From: Amblyornis subalaris
Taxonomy: Eukaryota; Chordata; Aves; Passeriformes; Ptilonorhynchidae
NCBI GenBank assembly: GCA_018881555.1
Contig: JACAXG010000165.1
Location: 864,479-928,478 of the forward strand
Direction of reading: 5' to 3'
DNA: 64,000 nt
Shown here one piece after another: positions 26,429 to 37,900 of the stretch. Each line of letters opens with the position of its first letter. The stretch's first letter is position 1. Below the pieces are notes generated by a model. The model saw only the letters and a program-made list of their open reading frames with translations, was not told the origin of the DNA and searched no databases. Made by a program: the position numbers and the translations under genes.

Positions 26429-28210
26429 GACCGCTGCCACGCCAAACCACTGAGCAGCCTCCGTGGAGGAGGAGAGCCCAGCGAGGCGGCACAGGGAGAT
26501 GGTGCAGAGGCAGCGGGGACACCCAGCAGAACCCCATCCCACAGCAGGATTCCAGCCCGGCGTGGAGCTGAGGTATCTCTCCCCTGCCAGTGCTGCTGTG
26601 GTGGCACAGGGCTCTGTGCCTGCCAGGGTGGGATGCTGTGGGTGGGAGATGCCGTGGGAACCAGCAATGTTTTACCCTGCTGGGGGTGACAGCATGTTCA
26701 TCAAGGGCTTGCGGTCCCCAAAATCTGTGTGTGCCTGGGGAGGGAGGATGTGGGGGCTCCCCAGCATGTCGGGTTGTGTTTTGGACTGTGGGACCACCTA
26801 CCTGGTGAAACCCCTTCAGGGACTGTTCCAGAAAGCAAGCAAGGGACATCAGCATGCTAGGCCAATGGCTTGCATTGACAGCCAAATCCATGCTGGACTG
26901 AGCTTCAGGTGCTTCTTCCTGCAACTGCTGGCTTTTTTGTGGGGCTTTTTGGTTGGGCTCTTCTCCTTCGAGTTGTTTCAGGGTCTACCTGCAATGCCCC
27001 CATTACCAGCGGGCTGAGCAATGCTGGCACCCTTATGCCAGGGTCTCATGTGTTTCACATCACATCTGTGCTTAGCCAGAGCCAACAGAGCTGCTGGAGG
27101 TCTCTGCTTGATCACGTTGGGGTCCCACCTCTTCTAGTACCGGGGCGTATGCCCTGACAGTGTGATGTGCGCCAGGGAGGAACAGCACGTTTAGGTGGCA
27201 CCCACCACTTGGCTCATCCTGGAGTGCATCTCATCCTCCCTTCCACATGCCACAGTGCTGTGCCCTGCACTCCATCCCCGGGGATGAATGCAGCACACCG
27301 TGCCCTCCTTGTCTGCCTGCCTTTGCGGTGACCCGGCGGCACCCAGGAGGCATCAGCTCTGCCAACTGCGCTCCTGGTGCTTGAGGTGCCGCTGACCGCT
27401 CCCAGGAGGAGCTCTGGCACCCCCTGCACCCTCTGCCCTCTGCCAGCTGCTGTGGAGATGCTGCCTGCAAAGGGAAATACTGTGTTTTCTTGTGGTGCAC
27501 TGCCACACACAAACCCCCGTGCACCCAAGCGCTCCGCACCAGCAACGACAACTTGGTGCAGTAAGAACTGAAGTGGCAGCTTAAAATATAAAAGGTGGGA
27601 TCCAGCCTCAGCAGGATCTGCTGTCTTCCTTCAGGTGAATGGGCTGTGCTGTGGAAGATTATACAGGCTGGGATGTGCCTCTGTTCCACTCTGGCCAGTG
27701 GGCCATGCCGGGGGATCTCCCTGTGCATGGCAGGGCTTTGGGGCACAGCCGGAGCTGTGGCAGTGCACAGGGCAGCTCAAGCATTTCGTGAAGAATTTCG
27801 GAGCTCTCTTGGCCTCCAGTCAGAGCAGGCTGCAAAGGGAACATTTCGAAATTCTTTTGGATGAGGAAAATTCCATGGGCAGCCCCCCTCCAGAGAAAGT
27901 TTGGGATGGCTGAAATGTTTGGAGTGAGAGGCTGCTTGCTTTTGTTTACTCTGAACTATAACATTGGAGGGGGGGAATCCAAAGGAATAAAAAGAGACAA
28001 TAGGAGCCTGTAAACAGAGCTGGCCCCGAGTGGGGCTGGGGCTTCTCTCCAGCACTGGGGAAGGAGATGTGTCAGCACACTCACTGCATGGCCCTGCTTT
28101 CCCCCTCTTGGATACGATCGCACTTAATCTTTCAGAACTTGGCTGGGGTTTTTTTCCCCTAGCAGAAAACGAGCCGGTGTTTTTCCAACCTTCTCAACTT
28201 AGGCAGGACT

Positions 28211-28264
28211 CAGCCCCCATACCCTGGCCCTGTGCTGCAGCCCCCATACCCTGGCCCTGTGCTG
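28211..28264. repeat. 27-bp tandem duplication
   Basis: Two identical copies of a unit starting CAGCCCCCATACCCTGGCCC, at 28211-28237 and 28238-28264. Confidence 0.97.
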
Positions 28265-28464
28265 CAGCCCCCAGGTTTTCCCCTCTTTCCACTTTTTGCC
28301 ACTTTTCCATCTCTCCTTTTGGTGTGGGGACTGTCATCTGATTGACTTGGCAAGCAGTGTGGTGTGGGGGCACGGATGCTGCCACAGTGAGATGTTTTCC
28401 CAGCCTCTGTCCCTGCCGTGTGCCTCGCACCCTGCTGCCTCCCCTGAGCTGCCTCCACTTAGCA

Positions 28465-28509
28465 AACTCTAAGGTCTGTTCCAACGTTAATTAGTCAACG
28501 ATTCTATGA
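28465..28509 (+). mobile_element. Possible very short CR1 3'-terminal remnant
   Basis: CTCTAAGGTCTGTTCCAAC followed by ATTCTATGAA resembles the last 40 or so bases of CR1. It is too short to be sure. Confidence 0.45.
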
Positions 28510-28683
28510 AAGCAGGTAGAGTTGGCTCCAAGCTTGAAGAAAACAGGTCATGGTTATCCCACCAGGTGCCAGAGATTGGCACCAGCATCCCCACATTGTC
28601 AGGGGTCTGCAATTTCCATCCTCCTCCCCGCCCCCCCCACTCCCACAGGGACACTGCTGGTGGTGTACAAAGGGTTAACGGGT

Positions 28684-28737
28684 CACCCTTTGGGGGTGGC
28701 TTTATTTGGGCCACCCTTTGGTGATGGCTTTATTTGG
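28684..28737. repeat. 28-bp tandem duplication
   Basis: Two near-identical copies of a unit beginning CACCCTTTGG and ending GGCTTTATTTGG, at 28684 and 28712. Confidence 0.93.
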
Positions 28738-29488
28738 CTGCCTAGGTGGTCCTTAATGACTCCTGAAATCTCTCTCTGGCCCAAAAGGGATTTTGTTTTG
28801 CAAAAAGAGCGACAGCAAATTGCTAGCTGGGGGAGCATTTGTGTAAGGTGAGCTGTTTATTTTGGCCCTGCTGCGTTTTGGCTGACCCGTGCGCCTTCGT
28901 GCCTCAGGGATGGAGCTGAGCCTGATGGCTCCTGGGCTCTGGCCAGCTTTGGAGCAGGGGGAGGGATGGGGAGCATCGTGTATGGGGATGCTGTGGGGCC
29001 CCTCTCCTAATCAGAGTTCCCAGCCCCAGGCTGGAGTTCATCAGGAGCAGCAGAAGGAGCTGGGTGTGCCTGGGGCATTCACAGGTACGTACATGTATGC
29101 CTGTCTGCTGTATTTATGGATGTGTGTGCTCTTGTATCAGCTCCAGGGCCAGCTTATGGGGGAACTTTGTTCTGGGATGCAGATGGTACTGGGGGGCAGG
29201 CTGTGCGCTGGTACCCGGCTGCTCTGCCGTACTGGGAGCTGCGTGTTCACTGAATTCTCTGCCAGGCTGGGCTGAGCCCAGGAGCAGAAAATTATCCCAA
29301 ATCCCAAAATGTTCCTGGGACAGGAAAAGCCTTTCCCACCCTGCTCTAATCACAGGGTGGCCCAGCTCTCTGCTGGCAGGTCCCACCCGTGTCCCCAGAT
29401 CCAGCACTGTGCCCATCCCTGTCCCGAAACCATGTGCCAAGGACAGTGGGGATGCAGCACCCCCTCCCACCAACTTCCATGCCTCCAC

Positions 29489-29580
29489 CCTAAAAATAAT
29501 CTCCGAGCTGTAAAGAAACCCACCAGTGCTACAGCTACAGCGCTGGTAGGTTTCTTTACAGCCGGGAGATTATTTTTAGG
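29489..29580. other. 92-nt near-perfect inverted repeat, candidate hairpin RNA
   Basis: Arms 29489-29530 and 29539-29580 are each 42 bases and are reverse complements at 38 positions; the loop is ACAGCTAC. The four differences are at arm positions 17, 18, 33 and 39. On one strand or the other, three of them leave G-U wobbles rather than plain mismatches (position 39 on plus, 18 and 33 on minus). The outer stem reads CCTAAAAATAATCTCC and the inner stem CTGTAAAGAAACC. No flanking target-site duplication is evident. The size and shape fit a microRNA precursor; an exapted ancient palindromic repeat is the other main possibility. I do not recognise it as a named microRNA. Confidence 0.9.
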
Positions 29581-30069
29581 AATGTCTCTGGCACGTGGCT
29601 TCGGAGAGGGGAGTGTGGGGATGGGGATGGAGAGGGGGGCGCCCCTTCTCTCCCCCCTCGGAATGCAGTGCTGCCAGCTGGCGCAGTGTCAGGGCTGCTG
29701 GCTGCTAACAGAGCCCTCGCTGTTTTGGCCCCTGCCGATGCCTCCAGTTACAACCGGGAGCCAGAGACTTCTTCCCGCAGGATGGAGCAGAGGAGAGCGG
29801 AAATCAGGGCGTTGGGGTGGGAGTTTCCCGGCTGGGGTAAGAGCAGAGCCTGACCTCCACGGTGCTGCTGGCATGCTGAGGTGTGTAGTGGCCCCCTGGC
29901 CCCAGGAACTGCTGGCAGCTGCTGGCTCCACAGAGAAGAGAGGTGACCCTTGGGTTGTGGAGGGGCTTGGGCTTGGCTTTGGATACCAGTGGGGCTGTGG
30001 TCAGCTGGGGATGTTGGAGGTGGTTGGTCTAGGTTGGATGGAGATGTGCGTCGTAATCTGGCTATGGAG

Positions 30070-30620
30070 ATAACTGGGGTTCCCTGGATGACACTGGGGT
30101 TATCCTTGTGTTTGGACTGAGCTGGGGTTAACCCCACTCTTAGGCTGCATTTGGTTTAACCCCACGTTTGAACTGTGTAACCCCATGATTGGGCTATGCT
30201 GAGGTTAACCCTGTGCTTGAACTGAGCTGTGGGTTAACCCCACTCCTGAGCTGTGCTGAGTTTAACCCCACGTTGGGATGGAATAACCACATGATTGACC
30301 TGTGCTATGTCCAGCTCACATTTTGGCTGAGCTGGGTTTAACCCCACTTCTGGGCTGGGCTGGGTTTAACCACACATTTGGACTGCACTGGATTTAATTT
30401 CCCTCCTGGGCTGAGTGGGACTTAATTCTCTTTCTGGGCTATGTGGGGTATAATCCCATGTTTGGATTGCCCTGAGTTAAGCCCCACATCAGGACTGTAC
30501 TGGGTTTAGTCCCATGTTCAGACTGCACAAGGCTTGTTGGTCTGCACTGGCCTCGTAGGGAAAAACTCCAACTGGTTTTACTGGTTTAACTGGGGTAATT
30601 CCAGTGTGCTGGGGTTGCAC
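30070..30620. repeat. Degenerate minisatellite, 28-30 bp unit
   Basis: The motif GGTTTAACCCCAC plus TTTGGACTGNGCTGG recurs about every 28-30 bases, roughly 16-18 times, with drift toward the right end. Many units carry TTAACCCC. The reading frame is not kept, so it is not coding. Confidence 0.92.
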
Positions 30621-32898
30621 TGGCTGCAGCTGTGCATGTGTGTGTTCTGGCACAGCCCAGCATGGCATGGTACCCCCACAGCAGGCGTCGGCGCCCATGC
30701 ACCCCACCAAAGTGGTGCAGGGGAAAACAGCTCTTTTTGATATCCCCAAGGCACTGGAAGGGCTGGGGACAGTGAGCAGGGCATCACCCCGGCAGTGCCC
30801 AAGGTGGGCAAGGTTTCGCCTCAGGTGCTGCTGGTGGCCCTGGAGGTTGTGCGTGGCCCTGGTGGCCCTGGAGGTGGTGGGGGACGTGCTTCCCTCCAGC
30901 GCCCGCTGCTGGGCTCTCTCTGGGCACCTGCTGGCTGGGAGGATGCCAGCAGCATTTAGGGGGCAGGGGTGGCTGTGGCAGGGGACCATCCAGCGGTGGA
31001 GTTGGTGCTGCCCCACCTCACAGGCACACGTTCGTGCAGCGACGATGAAAGTCACCAGTGCTGCAGGGGTGCGGTGATTCCAGGTCTCTGGGCAGATTGG
31101 TGGCCACAGGGATGCACTCAGACTATGCCATGGCCCCTCAGAGCGGGGCATGGTGCTTCTGCAGGCCTGCCGGGAGCAGAGGGATTAGTGAGGCCCTGCT
31201 CCCAACCCTGCAGGGAAACCAGGAGAGGGAAATTCCTGCTGCTTTGAAATGCCGCATTTCAACGTAGGACGTGTTTCCCGCAGCAGGCACTGGCAGAGAG
31301 GAGGGTTTGTAGCACAGGGCCAGGGATGCCCTGTGCTACAGCCCAGCTAAGGAGCAGGAGTACAGAGTAATGCCACCTCTGGGGCATTAGAGCCAGCCTT
31401 GGGCCTTTACCCATTGATTTTGCAGGTGGGTGACTCTGCCAGAGCCTGGCACAGGGCAGGCAGAGCTACCCAGTCCTCTTGGGTTATTTGCCATGTCTCT
31501 GTTGCAGCAATGCTGCCCCCGACCGCCCTGGGAAGAGGTTAGGAGGCACCCCAGCTTTCTGTGCTCGGTAGGGAGCATCCCACGTCTCCCCACTGCCATC
31601 TGCAGCCCTGAGGCGCAGTGTCATCTGCTTCTGTCCCCGTCCCTGCCATCCCGGCTCTGTGTGCGGCCCAGTTGCTTTGAAGAGCGACTTCAAATGAAGC
31701 AAAACAAAAAAACACAAAAAAACCAAACCCCACTGTCTTTCAAAGCACTGAGTGCAATGGAAAGTTGGCTTCCCCTAGGAATCTGTGCTGGGCTTCGCCA
31801 GGCCACGGCAGGGCATGGCACAGAGCAGCTGTGCCGAGGGGACTGTCACACCCAACGTGGACGTTGGTGCCAGTGCACGTGGCCGTGATTTGGGGGGAAG
31901 TTTCGGCTTACAGCATCTCGATTTGCATGCAGGAAGGGGCTTATGGCAGGATTTCTCCCTGCCACTGCCCAAAAACTTTTGCATGAGCTCGAATGGTGCC
32001 CAGCAGAACAGCAGGGTTGGTGCAGGGTGGAAAGTGACTGCATTTCTGGCTCACATCCACGTGTGCCACAGGCTGCCTGGTCACCCCAGCCATGCCAGTG
32101 ACAAGAGCGTCCCATGCTGAGGGAGCAGGGTTCGGCACTGCTGCCCTTCCTGCCAGGACCAAACCACATCCCCATGCTGAGCTGGGTCCCTCTGCCCGGC
32201 CATGGCATCGGGATGTCACCCAGCCCCGGGCTGGCGGCAGACGTCTCTCGAGCCAGGATTAGCATGCAGGGAGGAAGAAAAGCTCTGATTGTTCCCTCTG
32301 TCCCGGCTCGGCTCCAGGACCACTGTGCCGGGACTCTGTGTCCCCAGAATGTGTCACTGCTGGTGCAAGCATCAAGGGATGTTTTCTCTGCCTGTGTGCC
32401 CGTCTGTGGGGGTGTGGAGACACCAAGGAAGGCGACCTGGCCACTCACACGCGTTTGTTCATTTGGCACGCCTGTTTTTTCCTTGGCCAGGGAACTTGCC
32501 TGCAGAAGTTAAAGGGATCCTTTCTGGGCAGGCTGTCTTGCAGCACCTGGTCCCCTGCCCTGCTGCTGCACCTGGGGCAGACAAGGGCTCTGGATCTTCC
32601 ACAGCTCTGCTTCTCTTTCCCCTTTTGTTTGTGGCCTTTGGGCAGGCAAGGAAGGGCTTGCCCTGCTGCTTCCCTCTGCAGTGATGCTCTGTCAGGGATA
32701 GGTTTTGGCAGTGCTCGTGTGGGTCGTTTACTGAGCCAATGTGTGTCTGGGGGGGCTCGGTGCTGTCCTCCCCCACGCTGGCAGGGGTGCCCCCCGAGGC
32801 AGGGGAGCTCATGGGGTAAGGATGAGGAGCTCTGGAGGGACCCTGGGACAAAGGGTGATGAAGAGTGGAGGACATGGACTTGCCCTCAGGATGAGGGG

Positions 32899-32985
32899 TG
32901 TTAGGGTTAGGTTTAGGGTTAGAGTTAGGTACCACTAGGGTTAGGGTCTAAGTTAGTGGTCCCTAACTAACTTTAGCCACTAGGG
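32899..32985. repeat. Short interstitial telomeric repeat with an inverted end
   Basis: Imperfect TTAGGG units run from 32899 to 32947 (for example GTTAGGGTTAGG). CCCTAA, the other strand of the telomere unit, follows at 32961-32966, and 7-bp arms AAGTTAG/CTAACTT bracket the turn. CCACTAGGG occurs on both sides (32932 and 32977). Confidence 0.85.
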
Positions 32986-33814
32986 TCATTATGGAGATGT
33001 GTTGGATACCCTCCACAGTGTCTGAGTGAAAAAACAGGGTGGTCGGGAGAAGAAATTATTTTATTTTAAAGCTATTTTTCTCTATGCACATTAACACACT
33101 CTCCCTTCTCCCTGACACCCCCTCCCCACCCCTAGAACTATCCCTTCACTCTGGCCCACGTGGTTTTTGGAGTTATTTTTGGTCACTGCTTTTAAGACAA
33201 AATACACTCATTTTTGTCTTCTCTTTTTTTTTTTTTTTCCATCACCAAAATATTTTACTTTCAGGCCAAATGTTCCCAGTTACTTACCAGCATAGTTTTG
33301 GCAGAGACCTTTTAACTGATGTTTCTTGGGAACATTTCTAGGGTGGTTTGGTAGGAAAAGCTTATGACAGTCTCATGAAATTATTTACGTTTGGGGCTTG
33401 TGTTTGAGGCTGCCTGGCATGTTCAGAACAGGGTTGATGTGGGGCGCCGCACGCCTTCCCCCCTGCAGCAGATTGCCTTGTAGCTCTTGTTTCCCTTGCC
33501 AGGCGGTTTGGTCTGTGGCCATGGGCAGTCAACCACAGGAGGGGAACCAGCAGCTGCTCTGGGGTGCCTTTGCTGGGCCGGAGCATCCCTGTCTCCAGTG
33601 TCTCAGCTGTTGAACCCAGGGGGACACAGATTTATGCCCACAGATATATGCCTGCTCTTGGCGCTGGCAGGGAGCTTGCTGCCTTTTGTGCCCTCAGCCC
33701 CTGTCTGCAGTTGGAAACAAAGCCCAACAGTGTGGGTGTAAATAAGCAGGCCTGTCCCGTTCTTCAGTGGTGAGCAGGAGGGTCTTCTAGGGAGAAATGA
33801 CTCATTTCTGACTG

Positions 33815-34110
33815 ATAGAGACAGCGTGGTGCTGCTGATAGGGATAGTGGGATGCTGGCTGGCATGGATGCCCTGGGGTGATGCTGGCTGGCACAGACAG
33901 GGCGACGTGTCTGATATGTGCAGGACTAGTCAGGCAGGACCAGGGCAGTGCTGGGTGGTGCAGACAGGGTGCTGGCTGGGGTGGATGCTGTAGAGCAATG
34001 CTGGCTGCAATGGACAGGGTGATGGTGGTAGGGCAGGACAGAGCAACACTGGCTGTGTTGCACAGGGTGGCACTGGCTAGTGTGTGCACAACAGTGTAGG
34101 TTGGGATGGA
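33815..34110. repeat. Degenerate minisatellite, about 30-bp unit
   Basis: The motif CAGGGTGATGCTGGCTGG recurs with drift about every 30 bases, some nine or ten times, ending about 720 bases before the first IL11RA coding exon. Confidence 0.85.
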
Positions 34111-34832
34111 AAAGGAGATTCTGGCAGGGAGACTCCAGTCTGGGGCAGGGGTTGACCCATTAAGAGCTGGGTACACATCCCTGACTCAGCATCCTCTGCC
34201 CTGCTTGCCCTGGACCCACTGATGATCTGAGTGGGAGGAAGGGATTTCAGGGCCATTCTCCCGCAAGTGGAGACCTACACGGACCATCCTTACAGTGTGT
34301 GTGAGCATGGGCAGTGAAATAAGACTTGGTACAACCTGAGCTATCACAGCCCCTGCTCTCCCTGGCTGTGTGAGCCTGTTTGGATCTAATTGCTGTCACC
34401 TGCCATGTAAATACAGGCCAGAATTTCTCCTTGGTCTTTTCCCACTCCAGCTGCACATGCACAGGTCTCTGGACCACCCTGGGGCTAGGAGCCGGCCAAG
34501 GCTCCCAGCACAGGATTACAATGGCAAAGAACGCTTAATGCCACCAACCCACATGGCCCTGAGCTCCTGGTCAGTGCTTGCCCTTTGCATCCCCCCTCCA
34601 GGCATGGGAACTGCTCAGCAGCCAGGAACCAGCTGTGACTGTGGCACAGACACTGCCAGATGCCCCACCTGGGGTCCCAGGATTTGGTCCCTGTGCTGTC
34701 CCCGGCAGGATGGGATGAGACAAGACGGAGAGGCAGGGTCCACGGTCCTGCAGGAATGCTGTGGGCTGTGAACCGCGCCAGCTGCCCCAGCAGGGAATAA
34801 CACCCTCTCCTCCGCTTCTCTGCCTCCTCCAG

Positions 34833-34932
34833 ATGTACAGTTCCATCCCAGGCCTGGGCAGGGTGATGGTGTTCCTTGCAGCAGCCCTGGCATCAGCCTC
34901 CCTTGCCATTCCTGAGGACTGGGGAGAGGAAG
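34833..34932 (+). CDS. IL11RA: IL11RA first coding exon (signal peptide)
   Basis: This exon encodes [20 protein letters not shown] and the rest of a hydrophobic leader, then an acidic mature N-terminus. A pyrimidine-rich tract and AG end at 34832, so the ATG is the first three bases of the exon. The donor is GTGAGC and the intron is phase 1. Confidence 0.9.
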
Positions 34933-37900
34933 GTGAGCGCCCCACCAAGCACCCCATGCAGCCCAGCATGTCCCCGGCATGAGGACCCTCAGGGCACACC
35001 GTTTTCCCCAGACTGGAACAGCCCTAACAGAATCGGGCATATGTGAAAGGCAGCCCTACAGTGACGGGCATCCTCTGGCCAGTGCACCCCTGTATCTGCC
35101 CGCTGCCCAACCACAACTGCGACCAGGCCTTACTGGTCCACCCCTGTGGTGGTACCTGCATGAAGCAAGACCCCACAGCCAGTGCCCACTGCGGGGTACA
35201 GCCCCTGGGGCTGCCCACCTGCACCCCCAACCCTGGCCTGGGGTGACATGGAGTGCTGAGGACCCACGTGGGGATGTGTGTCCCTCCAGGTGTGCAGTAT
35301 GGACAGCTGGGGACAGACGTGACGCTGTCGTGCCCTGGTGCCCGCAGCAGGTAAGTCTTTTCCGTGCACACCAAGGGGTTTATCCAGTGGGATGGTTTAC
35401 AGGGTGGGTGTGGGGTCACCTGCCATCCCTGTGCTCTGACACAGCCAGTCTCTCCCCCTCAGCTCACCAGTGCAATGGAGACGAGCAGGCGCCACGGCAC
35501 TGCCAGAGGGTTCAGCCATCCAACAGGGATCCCTGGTGCTGCCAAGAGCCAGCTTGGGCTCCATGGGAACATACAGCTGCCATGGCGAGGACGGTGGCCT
35601 CCTGCACACTGTGTCTCTGCGTCTGGGGCGTGAGTAGCATGTCTGCAGGCTGGGCTGTTGTAGGGGGAGCATGACCCCACCGGGATGGGTCAGTGGTGCC
35701 TGTAACCCTGCCAGGGGCTTGCCAAAAGGGGGCTTTTTGCTGACACAGGCATCCCCGTGTGCTGGATGGGCTGTGGGATGGGAGACCCCTCACTGACTGT
35801 CACTTCCTCCTGCACCCCAGACCTGCCGGGAGTCCCCTTTGTGTCCTGCAGAGCGTCTGACTACGAGAATTTCTCTTGCTCCTGGACCTCCAGCGTGGAG
35901 ACCTTCCTCCCCACCAGATACATCACCACATACAGGTGAGGTATCCCCACAGGGCATGATCTGGGGGTGTTAACGGTGTGAGCTCTGGGTCACAGCCTAG
36001 GATAACCACCAGATCCAGCTGGCCATCCCACACATGCCCTGCGTTCACCTCCTGCCCCAAGGACCATGCCGCACCCCAGAGCAGGTCGTGTTTTGAGGTC
36101 AGCAGAGCACCAAGCATTTGCTTGCTCTAGGTGGGGGCCTCAGCAGCGTAGGGGGGCTGGCACAGGCAGGCTCTCTCCCTGCTGACTCTCTGCCAGCACC
36201 AGAGGGGCAATAAAAGAGAAGCAGGTCATCTGCAAGCCTCGGCGCTCCAGCGTGCTTTGGGATGAAAGGAGCCCTGACAGCATCGCTGCTTCTAATTATC
36301 CCTGCAAGCCAAATTAGCAGGCGGCTTTGAAGTCCAGCGGAGCTCATAAAGCACAGCCCTGCTGAAGAAAGCTGCAGCAGCCGAGGGCTTGGTGGGGAGG
36401 GGGCTGAGTGAAGCATCAGGGGCTCCACAGGGTGGGGGAGTGGGAGCAAGAGTTGGGGGGCCCTAGGGGGATGGTGAAGCCAGGCACTGGGGAGCTGCTT
36501 TTATGAGTGTCTCCGTGTCTTTGCTGCTGGGTTTTGAAGGGTGGGAAGGGGTTCCCAATTCTTTTTCCTGGGACCCTCAGCTCCTGCTGCCGGGCTGTTC
36601 ACTAGAAGAGCTGGACGTGGTTTTAGCTCTGTCCCCCATGCTGTCACATGTGTATGTCAGTGTGGGAGTGGGGTGCTGCTTTGCAGTGTAGATCCCTGTC
36701 CCTCCTCTGGGTCATGGTGGGGTTGACTTCATGCTGCCCCCTCTTTCTTATCACCTGCTGTTGCGTCTGTCTCCATGGCAGGAAGAAATCGCTGACGGGC
36801 GAAGAGAAGCGGAGGTAGGACTGACTCCCAGCCTGCTCCTGCTCCCTGGGGACTGCCTCCCATCCCAAAGGCTCTGCTGCTGTCTTCAGTGGGGACCCCA
36901 AAGCAAGAGCTGGGGGTCCCCATTGGGGAGACAGCTACCTAAGCCTGGGAGTCTGGGAGAATGGTTTGCACCAGGGAGGGACCTTCCCAAGGGGACTGTG
37001 GAGCTGGGATGGGGGTCCTTTCTGTCATGCTCAGAGGGACATGCCGAGCTCTGGAAGGGTGAGTGCAGCTGAGCCAGGGGAGATTCCTCCTCCACCAGGG
37101 TCTTGGCATGGGGGTCTCCCATGGCACCTCCCTGGCAGTGTTTGGAAACTGTGCGTGGTGGGTGGGCAGGGCATGTCACCACCCCGCCTCCCCGTCTGCA
37201 GGAACAAGAACGGGCACGTGGGGCTGTGCCTGCAGGATCCGTCCCGCCCTGGCACCTGCACCGTCCACAGGTCAGAGTTCTGGAGCTCCTACCGCCTGAA
37301 CATCACGGAGGTGAACCCCCTGGGCTTCAACTACCGCCTCCTTGACATCACCATGCAGGCCATCAGTGAGTCCCCATCTGTCCGTCTGTCTGTCCCAGTG
37401 TCTGTCCGTCCCTGGGCAGTTATCCGCGGGTGACAGCAGGGAAACCGACACCCCTCTGCACAGCAGTGTGGGGTGACAAGGGCTTCCTGTCCTCTGCCAC
37501 ACAGTTAAGCCAGACCCTCCAGAGGGCTTGGTGGTGGAGCCTGTCCCCCTGGCCCCACGGCGGCTCCGCGTGAGCTGGAGGTACCCTTCCTCCTGGCCCA
37601 AGGAACCCCACTTCCAGCTAAGGTTTCGGCTCCAGTACCGACCCGTCATCCACCGTTCCTGGTCCGTGGTAGGTGTGCAAGGAAGGGCAGGGCCAGCATG
37701 GGAGCAGGGTGTGCATGGGGCCAGAGAGGGGAGTGAGGGGTGCCCCTGCCTGCCCCACAGCTCCCCTCTGCCTGGCACAGGTAGAGACAGTGAACCTGTC
37801 CGAGGTTATCACGGACGCCTTCACCGGGCTGGAGCACGTGGTCCAAGTCAGTGCCAAGGATTTCCTGGATGCCGGGAATTGGAGCGAGTGGAGTGCCGAG

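Larger units (their letters stand above)
25141..29488. other. Non-coding, G-rich, with short tandem duplications
   Basis: It contains the G4-prone runs and the 27- and 28-bp duplications. An AT-rich block at 26080-26290, standing out from GC-rich flanks, could be a conserved element. No exon is recognised. Confidence 0.6.
29581..34832. other. Minisatellite-rich DNA upstream of IL11RA
   Basis: It holds three of the larger repeat arrays (30.1, 32.9 and 33.8 kb) plus AT-rich DNA at 33.05-33.30 kb with a T-run. It ends in the pyrimidine tract and acceptor of the first coding exon of IL11RA. No CpG-rich promoter is seen close to that exon. Confidence 0.65.
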
